From positions 1 through 27,737 of the IMG/VR virus record IMGVR_UViG_3300047370_000045: 27,737 nucleotides of DNA, one strand, 5' to 3'. Positions 15,568 to 23,516 of the stretch are shown here, piece after piece. Position 1 is the first letter of the stretch. Each line of letters starts with the position of its first letter. Position numbers and translations under genes: made by a program. The DNA is from a virus. Under the pieces are notes generated by a model. That model was not told where the DNA came from, did not search any database, and saw nothing but the letters and a program-made list of their open reading frames with translations.

Positions 15568-15596
15568 TTGACATTTGTCTAAAAATAGAGTAGAAT
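15568..15596 (+). promoter_or_regulatory. Promoter of the 15628-17781 unit
   Basis: TTGACA at 15568-15573, 17 bases, TAGAAT at 15591-15596. Here the -10 lies 31 bases before ATG 15628 and a ribosome site (aaaaagaggt) fits in the leader, in contrast to the leaderless sites elsewhere. Confidence 0.78.
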
Positions 15597-15627
15597 TACT
15601 GTATAAATTGATAAAAAAGAGGTAAAT

Positions 15628-16017
15628 ATGACTATGACAATTTTAAAAATGACTGAGGAAAAAGGTTCTTATCAAAGAACTGTACATTCTCTTGAGAACC
15701 AATTAGTTGGTGTTGATGAAATCAGAATCGCTGGTAGAGATTATACAAGGCAATCTGACTTTTTTGATAACCAGTGGTCGACTACTTCAAACTCTGTAGA
15801 GTTTGCTCTTAACTCGTCAGGGTTTCATATAGATGATATGAATATCGTTAGATGGAATTCTAATAACCAAGAGCCATTCGGTGATATGCTTCTTGACTTA
15901 CATGAAGCTGGTCATATTACTTTAGACCAAGTTGACAGAACTTGTATGTCTAAAGAAATTAAAACTGAACAGTTCTGGAAAGAACAGTTCGAAAATATTA
16001 ATATGGAGGATAAATAA
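15628..16017 (+). CDS. Unknown protein, first of a coupled four-gene set
   Basis: A 129-residue acidic protein that I cannot assign. It has a short N-terminal strand/helix region (MTILKMTEEKG), a segment VDEIRIAGRDYTRQSDFF and a C-terminal helix with many charged residues. An aaagaggt ribosome site precedes ATG 15628. Its TAA overlaps the next ATG (TAATG), and gggagga-type purines (atggaggat) inside its end serve the next gene. The set 15628-17781 is continuous and driven by the promoter at 15568. Confidence 0.65.
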   Translation: MTMTILKMTEEKGSYQRTVHSLENQLVGVDEIRIAGRDYTRQSDFFDNQWSTTSNSVEFALNSSGFHIDDMNIVRWNSNNQEPFGDMLLDLHEAGHITLDQVDRTCMSKEIKTEQFWKEQFENINMEDK

Positions 16018-16199
16018 TGTCACACTGGAGTACCGATGCAATTATCGATAAAATTAATGATGAGATCGATGGTATGTCTGCTCATGAGAAACACATATAC
16101 CTTTTCAAGAATAAGCTACAAACTGCTTATAGAGAAGATTGGAATGATGTGATTGCTCAGGACATGTTCGATAAAAAAATGGAAGAGAGTCCTTACTAA
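16017..16199 (+). CDS. Unknown 60-residue protein
   Basis: Small acidic helical protein (MSHWSTDAIIDKINDEIDGM, then AHEKHIYLFKNKLQTAYRED). It has no recognisable domain. A clear ribosome site (ggagg, 16006-16010) precedes ATG 16017, and one-base overlaps on both sides show it is translated as part of the coupled set. Confidence 0.65.
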   Translation: MSHWSTDAIIDKINDEIDGMSAHEKHIYLFKNKLQTAYREDWNDVIAQDMFDKKMEESPY

Positions 16200-16540
16200 T
16201 GGCACAAGTACACGAAATGTTATACATGAAAATGGATAATGGTGATTATATCTATGGTACTAATTTAGATATTGGTAAATACTCAGTAAAGTTTGACCCA
16301 CCACTTGAATGTAAATATGAGTTTGACCATGTACCACCTATGAAACTAGAAGGACAAGGTGGCTACTCGGAAGGATCTAAAGCATTCAAGTATGTTGGTA
16401 CTGACCACGATCCTATGACAGTTTCTCATCCACCTAGCCAAGAGATGATGAGAGTGACTGCTCGAGGTGATAAAGAATTCTATAAAACTAATGGCTGGGA
16501 TTATGAAACAGGGGAGTTAATATACAACGAAAAATGGTAA
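16199..16540 (+). CDS. Unknown 113-residue protein
   Basis: Protein with an N-terminal YMKMDNGDYIYGTNLDIGKY beta-type region, a GQGGYSEGSKAF loop and several His residues in the middle, ending in WDYETGELIYNEKW. I do not recognise it. One-base overlap with the previous gene; its end overlaps the next ATG by seven bases. Position in the coupled set before the ligase-like protein is the only functional clue. Confidence 0.62.
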   Translation: MAQVHEMLYMKMDNGDYIYGTNLDIGKYSVKFDPPLECKYEFDHVPPMKLEGQGGYSEGSKAFKYVGTDHDPMTVSHPPSQEMMRVTARGDKEFYKTNGWDYETGELIYNEKW

Positions 16541-17781
16541 AATCATTTAAGACATTAATTACTGAGCAAAAAAATGTTCATATGGAACATATTGAAGACA
16601 TCCTCTTTGACGAGGGTGTCGCTGGTGCTAGACGAGCAATTAATTTCATGCAAGGTATGCGTGATATGTTGGCTGGTAAATCATCAAACAAAGTAAATGC
16701 TACAGTAAAATGGGATGGTGCCCCAGCAATCTTTGCTGGTACAGATCCTAGAAATGGAAAAAAGTTTGTTGCTAAAAAAGGTATCTTCAATAAAGATCCT
16801 AAAGTTTATTATACACCTGCCGATGTTAAGAAAGATACATCTGGGGACTTACAAGCAAAGCTATTAATTTGCTTGAAATATTTACCCAAGATTCTACCAG
16901 ATCGTGGTATCTTTCAAGGAGACTTAATGTGGGCAGGTCGTAATGACTTAAAATTAAAAGATATAGATGGTCAGTCTATGGTGACTTTTCAACCTAATAC
17001 TATCGTCTATGCTGTTCCTGCTATATCAGGATTATCAAATGTTATTCGTCGTGCTCATATGGGTATCGTCTGGCATACTGAATATACTGGAAATACATTC
17101 GATACTCTTAGAGCATCGTTTGGTAAAAACATTGCTAAGAAAATGAAACAACCTGGAATACTAGGTGGCGATGTTTGGTTTGATGATGCTACTTATAAAG
17201 ATGTATCAGGTCAAGCATCTATGACTGCTAAAGAAACAGCTGAGTTTACTAAGCAACTATCTGCTATCGGTACTCAGTTTAGAAAAGTAAATGCTAATAT
17301 ATTGAACAGTATTAATGCTAATAAAGATTTGCTTATCAATATCAAGGCATTTAACAATACTAAGATAAAAGCAGGGAAAAGGATTACCAACCCAAGCCAG
17401 CATGTGACGCAAATGTTTCATTATATTGCTAACAAGTATAAGAAAGAAATAGATAGCAAGAAAACTGAAGCTGGTAAGAATACTTGGAAAGCTAAAAAGA
17501 ATGATGTACTGTCATTTTTTATAAATGACAAACAAAAAATCGTTGAGATATTTAAGCTGATGAATATGATGGTGGATGCAAAGCAAACACTAATCAATAA
17601 AATGAACCAAATTGGATCTATGAAAACTTTTGTAAGGACTCGCAATGGGTTTAAAGTGACAGGAGTTGAGGGTTATGTGGCTATTGACAAGATGTCAGGG
17701 AAAGCTGTAAAACTGGTAGATAGACTTGAGTTCTCTCGCCTGAATTTTTCTCCTGAAATATTGAAAGGTTGGAATAAATAA
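16534..17781 (+). CDS. Ligase-like nucleotidyltransferase with capsid-targeting-like N-terminus
   Basis: A 415-residue protein with motifs of the covalent nucleotidyltransferase (DNA/RNA ligase, capping enzyme) superfamily: VKWDGAPAIFAG gives motif I (K59 as the nucleotide-accepting Lys), KFVAKKGIF and GIFQGDLMW match middle motifs, EGYVAI at 379-384 is motif IV-like and VKLVDR near 392-397 is motif V-like. It could seal nucleic acid or adenylylate another target; the order of motifs is right but spacing is long (about 190 residues of helical insert between III and IV). Related phage proteins are annotated only as a domain of unknown function. The start MVKSFKTLITE resembles the T4 capsid-targeting sequence, so it may be packaged. 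Confidence 0.68.
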   Translation: MVKSFKTLITEQKNVHMEHIEDILFDEGVAGARRAINFMQGMRDMLAGKSSNKVNATVKWDGAPAIFAGTDPRNGKKFVAKKGIFNKDPKVYYTPADVKKDTSGDLQAKLLICLKYLPKILPDRGIFQGDLMWAGRNDLKLKDIDGQSMVTFQPNTIVYAVPAISGLSNVIRRAHMGIVWHTEYTGNTFDTLRASFGKNIAKKMKQPGILGGDVWFDDATYKDVSGQASMTAKETAEFTKQLSAIGTQFRKVNANILNSINANKDLLINIKAFNNTKIKAGKRITNPSQHVTQMFHYIANKYKKEIDSKKTEAGKNTWKAKKNDVLSFFINDKQKIVEIFKLMNMMVDAKQTLINKMNQIGSMKTFVRTRNGFKVTGVEGYVAIDKMSGKAVKLVDRLEFSRLNFSPEILKGWNK

Positions 17782-17799
17782 ATACCTAAATATAGGTAT
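17782..17799 (+). promoter_or_regulatory. Inverted repeat with late-promoter-like core
   Basis: ATACCTA (17782-17788) and TAGGTAT (17793-17799) form a 7-base inverted repeat around AATA, with CTAAATA at 17786-17792 inside it. It begins right after the preceding stop and 23 bases before the next ATG (17822). It may be a late promoter with a symmetrical operator-like core; weakly supported. Confidence 0.4.
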
Positions 17800-17821
17800 A
17801 TTTAATCGATGGGACAAATAA

Positions 17822-20800
17822 ATGAAAGACTTTAAAACACTTCTTAATGAAGTGCCTGCTAAAAAAATGGTCATAGGGTTTGGAAGATTTAATCCTCCAA
17901 CCACTGGTCACGAATTACTTATCAATAAGGTGACCCAGTATGCTCGTTCAAAAGGCAGTCCCTCCAAAATATATGTCACAGCTACTGAAGACAAAAAGAA
18001 AAACCCACTAAAACAAGAACGCAAAATTTATTACATGAAAAGGATGTTCGGTGTGAACGCTCCTTTCGTGCCAACGAAGTCGCCTAATCAAAGAACAATT
18101 ATAGAAGTAGCAAAGTATCTCAATACAAAAGAAAAGATTACTGAACTAACACTTATTGCTGGTAGTGATAGGATTGCTGAATACAAGAGATTACTCAACC
18201 AATATAATGGTAAAGATTACAACTTTGATAAGATAACTGTATTATCTTCTGGTCGTAGAGACCCTGACTCAGATATGGCTGAGGGAATGTCAGCTACTAA
18301 AATGAGAACTGCTGCCAGTTCTGGTAAATTTACTGACTTCAAACGAGGTATCCCTCGTAGAATGACTATGGCTGATAGTAAAAGATTATTTAACGAAGTA
18401 CGCAAAGGCATGGGTCTGCCACCAATTAGAGAAGAAGTAATTCTACCAACATCTCAACTAAGAGAAGATTATGTAGCGAAGAAGATATTTAATGTCGGAG
18501 CAGTAGTTGAAGACGCTGATGGTGTATATGAAGTTATGGATCGTGGGGCAAATTATATTAGTGTATCTGACGAAGATGGCAATGTATCCAAAAAATGGCT
18601 ACACGAAGTTCGTCAGATCGCCGAAACTAATACTGTAAATGACTATCATTATAATGATGAATTGGTATTTAAAGGGTTTACTACAGAACACTTCCATAAT
18701 TACTACGAAATAAAAGATAAGTTTCTAGATTTATTTGAAAGTGATAAAGATCCTGTTGCTGTGCTTACATGCTTAAAACTTGTCGACCAGTCATTAAAGA
18801 TATTAGAGGAAGCTAAGTCTAGAGGATACGCACTAATGGAAGAAGTTGGTGCTGATTCTATCATAAAAATGAAATTGTCAGACTCCCTAAATAATATAGG
18901 AGAGTTAGAAAGACATGACTACTTAGACCAAATAAATGCCGACTTGGCTGACTTACTCTCTAAGGAACCAAATATGAGAAAAGATTTAGAAGAACAAAAG
19001 AACTTAAAAATTGACCCACAGAATAAATTTAGATTTACTTCTGCTGATAGGATTAAGGTCGCTAGAATTATTGCTGGTTCAATGGGTGTTGATAACCCTG
19101 AGAAAATGTCAAACCCAACTCAACTTATAAACTTTGGTCTTAGAAAACTAAGAACAAAAAGAGTCACTCCTGAGTTTGCTGAAATCGTAAAGAAAATGCT
19201 ACAGACTGCTAAAACTGCAGGAATAGATTACGATCGTCAATATTTACCAGCTATTATGAGACAAGGGAAGTTCGCAGTAGAAAACAAATCATTTAAAGAT
19301 TTTATGAGCGAAGTATCTGGCTCAGGTGTAGATCCTATCGTATTACAACTTAGAAAAAATATTAATCTAAAAGGTAATTATACATTCGAATTTAATGATG
19401 GCTCAAAAGGTAAAATGTCTCCTGGAGCATCTGAAGGAATCTTAAACAAATACGATTCGCTAAGAAGACCTGCTCAAAAATTAAATGTGTCAAGAGGTAT
19501 GGGTAAATCCATGAAATCTCTAAAAGATACATTATCAAACTGGGATTCTGTTGCTAATAAAGAAGATCCTAAAGCTAAGAAGTCTGGTAGAGATGAACCA
19601 CTTCGTGGTGTAAAGAATCCTATGGATGAAGCTGACCAATATTATAAAGGTGTATCTTCTAAAGATAAAAAAGCAAGGAAGGCAGAGTTTGAAAAAGATT
19701 CTAAAAAAGATGATAGCGATCCTACCAAGTACGATCCTGCTGCTGGAGATCTAGATAAAAAAGGCGATTTTAAGAAAACAAAAAAATCTAAACATACACT
19801 TAAATACCATAAAAAGTATGGCGACCCAGAAGAACAAAACGAAGCATGGTTAAAAACTATTGAAGATTTAACAGCTTTCTGGGATGAAGATGTAAAAGCC
19901 ACAAAAGAAAGAATTAAAAAAGAAAAAGAAGCAGATAAAATGAAGCATGATAAAATGATGGATCGTGCTAGAACTCAAGATGCTCAGAAGAAAAACAGGG
20001 AAACAAAACCTGGAGTGAAGAAAGAAGAGTCTGAAGGCAAAGATGGTATCATGGGTGTAGGTAAAAATGTCACTCGTAAAGTTAGGCAAGGTCTAAGAGC
20101 AGAACTTATGATGCGTATGGCTATGACTAAAAAGAAAATGGCGAAAGCTGATAAAGGGTCAAAAGAGTTTGATGAACTTTATGCTGAATATAAAAAGTGT
20201 AAAGATAGAATGAAAAATCTTCCTGGAGTAGAGGGTGCTAATGAGCAGAAAATATGGGAAGTAAAACGACCAAGTGTAGATGAAGTAGATCCTTCTAGTA
20301 ATTTTAATATTGCTAAGTCTATTATGTCTTACCAAGATTACAAAAAGATGTTAAAACTAGCTGGTGGTATTGAAAAGAGAAAAGTAGATGGCACTATGGA
20401 AGTTGACAGTAAAGCTACTCGCGATGAAAAGATAATGAAACAAGTTATCGATGAAGATTGGTTAGAAGAAAACACAGCTGTAGCAAAGAAAGCTAAGAAG
20501 TCTGGTATTCCTAAAGGTATATTAATGCAGGTTTACAAAAGAGGAATGGCTGCATATGGTACAGGGCATCGTCCAGGAGCATCTCAACAACAATGGGCAC
20601 TCGCTCGTGTAAATAGTTTCATTGGTAAAGGTAAAGGAACTTGGGGCAAAGCTGATAAAGATCTTGCAGATAAAGCAAGGTCAGCAATGAGTGATGAAGT
20701 AGAGCCAAATAAGAAAAAGAAAAAAGGCGATGTTGAATTAAAAGAACAAAAAAAGAACTGTGGGTGTGGCAAAGACCCATGTGAAACTTATGGCGATATA

Positions 20801-21802
20801 CCAGAAGAAAAGGAAATGACTGATGCCCAAATGAAAAAACGAGAAGATATCGTTAAGGGCATGAAAGATAAAACTGCTGATTTTAAAAAGCGATATGGTA
20901 AAGATTATAAAGATGTAATGTATGCTACAGCTACTAAGATGGCTATGAAAGAAGAAGCTGATGGCGAACCGATGACTAAAATAGAAATCGATAAGCCAGT
21001 AGAAACTGAAGATAAACCAAAAGCTGATAAGATTAAAAAAAAATCAGGAACACCTAAGTCTGACGACCCATATGATTTAGAAGTATTTGTAGCTGACCCA
21101 AAAGCTGACGCAATGCTTGACGATCTTAACGATGATGAAATCGAAAATGTGGTCAATATGTTTGACCCTGAGCAAGATCCAATAAATGGTAAACTAGATA
21201 TCTTTGACTTATATGATGATGAAGAACTAGCATTAGAAGTTGAAGATGAAGAAGGCGAAGTCACTCAAGAAAACTTTGAATATCTTGAGGGTGATTTAGA
21301 ACAACAGCTGAACGAAGTACTAAGTAGAACTGAAAGAATTAAAAACCGAGTAAGAGTTAGAAGAACTAAGGCAAGGAGAGCAAGAAGTTTACGAATCGCT
21401 CTTAGACGACACTCTTCTACACAGGTTATAAATAGTAGAGCAAGAAGATTAGCAGTAAAATTACTGAAAAGAAGATTCTTTAAAAAGGCACCTAATCAAC
21501 TATCTGTAGGTGAAAGGGAAAGAGCCGAAGCAAGAATCGCTAAAATGCGTCATGTAGTAAAAAGGATTGCCCTAAAACTAGCACCTCGTGTTAGGCAGAT
21601 GGAAAAGAAAAGACTACATGGTAGAAAATCTGTAAAACCTGCTCAAAAATTTAAATCGGCACTGGCTGGTGGTAGAATTAGAACTGCCAAAAAACAAACA
21701 GGTCGTAAAACTGTAGGCAACTATGTTGGTCAAAGATCTAAAAGTAAAAAAGGTTATGGTGGGGCAACTGGTAAAGCATATGGTGGAGTTAGGAAAAAAT
21801 AA
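17822..21802 (+). CDS. Modular 1326-residue capsid-internal polyprotein candidate
   Basis: Large modular protein. Residues 1-10 (MKDFKTLLNE) resemble the T4 capsid-targeting sequence. Residues 16-200 are an HxGH-type nucleotidyltransferase (GFGRFNPPTTGHELL; MSATKMR near 156-162), like NMN/phosphopantetheine adenylyltransferases. The middle is Lys/Asp/Glu-rich, with short conserved blocks: a GIPKGILMQVYKRGMAAYGTGHRPGA block near 896-940, a FKKRYGKDYKDVMYATATKMA block near 1021-1041 and a CGCGKDPC knuckle near 980-987. From about 1166 the protein becomes extremely basic (SRTERIKNRVRVRRTKARRA onward), as expected of a DNA-packing peptide. LxE-type sites, mainly before Val, separate these parts (E10, E192, E262, E330, E341, E497, E1165). 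Likely cleaved by the prohead protease and packaged; role of the enzyme domain unknown. Confidence 0.72.
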   Translation: MKDFKTLLNEVPAKKMVIGFGRFNPPTTGHELLINKVTQYARSKGSPSKIYVTATEDKKKNPLKQERKIYYMKRMFGVNAPFVPTKSPNQRTIIEVAKYLNTKEKITELTLIAGSDRIAEYKRLLNQYNGKDYNFDKITVLSSGRRDPDSDMAEGMSATKMRTAASSGKFTDFKRGIPRRMTMADSKRLFNEVRKGMGLPPIREEVILPTSQLREDYVAKKIFNVGAVVEDADGVYEVMDRGANYISVSDEDGNVSKKWLHEVRQIAETNTVNDYHYNDELVFKGFTTEHFHNYYEIKDKFLDLFESDKDPVAVLTCLKLVDQSLKILEEAKSRGYALMEEVGADSIIKMKLSDSLNNIGELERHDYLDQINADLADLLSKEPNMRKDLEEQKNLKIDPQNKFRFTSADRIKVARIIAGSMGVDNPEKMSNPTQLINFGLRKLRTKRVTPEFAEIVKKMLQTAKTAGIDYDRQYLPAIMRQGKFAVENKSFKDFMSEVSGSGVDPIVLQLRKNINLKGNYTFEFNDGSKGKMSPGASEGILNKYDSLRRPAQKLNVSRGMGKSMKSLKDTLSNWDSVANKEDPKAKKSGRDEPLRGVKNPMDEADQYYKGVSSKDKKARKAEFEKDSKKDDSDPTKYDPAAGDLDKKGDFKKTKKSKHTLKYHKKYGDPEEQNEAWLKTIEDLTAFWDEDVKATKERIKKEKEADKMKHDKMMDRARTQDAQKKNRETKPGVKKEESEGKDGIMGVGKNVTRKVRQGLRAELMMRMAMTKKKMAKADKGSKEFDELYAEYKKCKDRMKNLPGVEGANEQKIWEVKRPSVDEVDPSSNFNIAKSIMSYQDYKKMLKLAGGIEKRKVDGTMEVDSKATRDEKIMKQVIDEDWLEENTAVAKKAKKSGIPKGILMQVYKRGMAAYGTGHRPGASQQQWALARVNSFIGKGKGTWGKADKDLADKARSAMSDEVEPNKKKKKGDVELKEQKKNCGCGKDPCETYGDIPEEKEMTDAQMKKREDIVKGMKDKTADFKKRYGKDYKDVMYATATKMAMKEEADGEPMTKIEIDKPVETEDKPKADKIKKKSGTPKSDDPYDLEVFVADPKADAMLDDLNDDEIENVVNMFDPEQDPINGKLDIFDLYDDEELALEVEDEEGEVTQENFEYLEGDLEQQLNEVLSRTERIKNRVRVRRTKARRARSLRIALRRHSSTQVINSRARRLAVKLLKRRFFKKAPNQLSVGERERAEARIAKMRHVVKRIALKLAPRVRQMEKKRLHGRKSVKPAQKFKSALAGGRIRTAKKQTGRKTVGNYVGQRSKSKKGYGGATGKAYGGVRKK

Positions 21803-22149
21803 TGAAAACTTTTAAGGAACATAGAGAAGATAACATAGACGCAGTATGCGAAGCTATGGAACTTCCTACATTAGAAGAAGCTAAGTATCAAGGCAAAACT
21901 GTCACACTTAACGATCCTATTCGTACTTCTGAAAATCCTAACAAAAAATTTAAGGTATATGTAAAAGGTCCAAAAGGTAATGTCGTTGTTGTACGATTCG
22001 GAGATCCGAACCTAAGTATTAAAAGGGACGATCCTAAAAGGAGAAAAAGTTTCAGAGCAAGACATGGGTGTGATAATCCAGGTCCAAAATGGAAAGCGAA
22101 ATATTGGTCATGCTATCAGTGGAGAGCAGGTGCCAAAGTAAATAGTTAA
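21802..22149 (+). CDS. Small conserved capsid-associated protein
   Basis: A 115-residue basic protein of a small family common in marine T4-like phages. The start MKTFKEHRED resembles a T4-type capsid-targeting sequence, and LPTLEE before AKYQG at residues 22-28 is a textbook LxE/A prohead protease site. The mature part (TVTLNDPIR, VKGPKGNVVVVRFGDP, RDDPKRRKSFRARHGCDNPG, YWSCYQW) is a compact, Arg-rich beta domain with two Cys that may bind nucleic acid. One-base overlap with the polyprotein, suggesting coordinated synthesis of packaged proteins. Confidence 0.72.
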   Translation: MKTFKEHREDNIDAVCEAMELPTLEEAKYQGKTVTLNDPIRTSENPNKKFKVYVKGPKGNVVVVRFGDPNLSIKRDDPKRRKSFRARHGCDNPGPKWKAKYWSCYQWRAGAKVNS

Positions 22150-22173
22150 TTACATTAACAAAGTGGAGATAAT

Positions 22174-23139
22174 ATGAGTAGTGAAAAGAATGGTCCAGTG
22201 GACATCCCAGAAACTGACGAACAATGGGATGAACTTATCAACGAAGCAGATGTAGAAGAACATCTGGCACAACAAAAACAACTAGAGGAAGAAATGAAAA
22301 GTGGGTTGACAAAACCTACAGAATCAAACCCTAGTGTAAATCCTTATAGTACAGATCCTAATGCACCTCTTCCTGAGGGTGTGCTTAAAAGAGTTATGGG
22401 TATGGCTATTCCTACTAGAGAAAAACAACTAGAGGATTATGAGAAATATAAGGAAGCAACTGCTAAAACAACTGACAAATCCAAAGTAGATTGGGCGATT
22501 GAACAGATTGGCGATAATAATTTAGAAGGTGCTCAAGAATGGCTAAAAGAAAATAAACAAGAGATTGATGAAAATAAAAGGTTGACAATTACCGAAGGAC
22601 AAGCTGTTCAAGTACACTATGTTAAATTCTTATCAGAAGAAGAGTTTGAGAAAAAAATTATTGAAGGTTTGGCTGAGATTAAACAGCTAGAAGTATCTGA
22701 GATTATGGAAGCTGGTGGTATGGATGCTCACCTCGTAAGGGATTTAGATATTGATTCGCTTGATGCTATCGAACTAATTATGGATGCTGAGGATATGCTT
22801 GGTGCCCAAATCGAAAATACTGAGATTATGTGGGTCAAAACCCTTAGAGATATCTTTGAAGTTATTAAGTATAAGATCGAAAATGATAATATGCCTTATC
22901 CTATACCTGAATTCGACGAAGAAGATATTATCTTTAGACCAACTACAGATACAGTAGATGGTAAAGAAGTACATTCAGGCAACTCTGCTTATAAACAATT
23001 CATGGCAGGGACTGATGAAAAGCATCGTATGGAAACTGATATAGACAAATATCTCGAAGAAGAAGAGGAAAGAGAGAAAAAATTGCGTGACCTTTTAGAC
23101 GATGATGACGATGATTTATCAGTTGGACACAACAAATAA
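22174..23139 (+). CDS. Acidic protein with acyl-carrier-protein domain
   Basis: A 321-residue very acidic protein. Residues about 155-235 read as an acyl carrier protein: LVRDLDIDSLDAIELIM places Ser195 in the DSL motif that receives the 4'-phosphopantetheine arm, followed by AEDMLGAQIE and the helix IMWVKTLRDIFEVI, as in bacterial ACP. The remainder is charged and likely unstructured: a helical Glu-rich N-terminal third, and a C-terminal tail with a DDDDDD run. A good ribosome site (ggag) precedes ATG 22174. ACP use in phage is unknown; it may lie in lipid or modified-sugar chemistry, or hijack a host phosphopantetheinyl transferase. The neighbours look virion-associated. Confidence 0.7.
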   Translation: MSSEKNGPVDIPETDEQWDELINEADVEEHLAQQKQLEEEMKSGLTKPTESNPSVNPYSTDPNAPLPEGVLKRVMGMAIPTREKQLEDYEKYKEATAKTTDKSKVDWAIEQIGDNNLEGAQEWLKENKQEIDENKRLTITEGQAVQVHYVKFLSEEEFEKKIIEGLAEIKQLEVSEIMEAGGMDAHLVRDLDIDSLDAIELIMDAEDMLGAQIENTEIMWVKTLRDIFEVIKYKIENDNMPYPIPEFDEEDIIFRPTTDTVDGKEVHSGNSAYKQFMAGTDEKHRMETDIDKYLEEEEEREKKLRDLLDDDDDDLSVGHNK

Positions 23140-23270
23140 TGGATTATCTTGCATTATATGAGTCCGAAAGGCAAAAAGTACTAGAACTTGAAGGTAAAAT
23201 TCGAGAACTAGAAAGTAAAATAGAACTAAATAATAGTAAATTCAACAATGAAGGAGAACGAAATGATTAA
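23139..23270 (+). CDS. 43-residue coiled-coil peptide
   Basis: Small ORF overlapping the previous stop (TAATG) and encoding MDYLALYESERQKVLELEGK followed by IRELESKIELNN: a clear heptad-repeat helix. No ribosome site of its own, so it should rely on coupling with the ACP gene. Its end overlaps the next gene by eight bases and contains that gene's ribosome site (aaggag). Function unknown. Confidence 0.52.
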   Translation: MDYLALYESERQKVLELEGKIRELESKIELNNSKFNNEGERND

Positions 23271-23505
23271 TGAAGATGAGAAAGTGGCTGTAGAGAATGA
23301 AACTCCAGAAGCTACTCAGGAAACTGAAGCACCTGTAGAAACTCCAGCAGAAGAGCCAAAAGCTGAAACTCCAGCTGAAGCACCTGCTGAAGAACCAAAA
23401 GCTGAGGAAACTCCTGCTGAAGAAAAACCAGCAGAGCAACCAAAAACTTATGGTGATAGACTACAAGCTGCAGCAGTGAGAGAGCTAGACAATTTAATTA
23501 AGTAA
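23263..23505 (+). CDS. Acidic Pro/Glu/Ala-repeat protein
   Basis: An 80-residue low-complexity acidic protein. Residues 15-65 are repeats of the type ETPAEEPKAE, likely extended and flexible, then a short helix YGDRLQAAAVRELDNLIK. ATG 23263 is chosen over 23248 because AAGGAG (23251-23256) sits seven bases upstream. It might be a linker, scaffold or anti-clustering factor in assembly; nothing confirms this. Confidence 0.62.
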   Translation: MINEDEKVAVENETPEATQETEAPVETPAEEPKAETPAEAPAEEPKAEETPAEEKPAEQPKTYGDRLQAAAVRELDNLIK

Positions 23506-23516
23506 AGGGTACTAAT

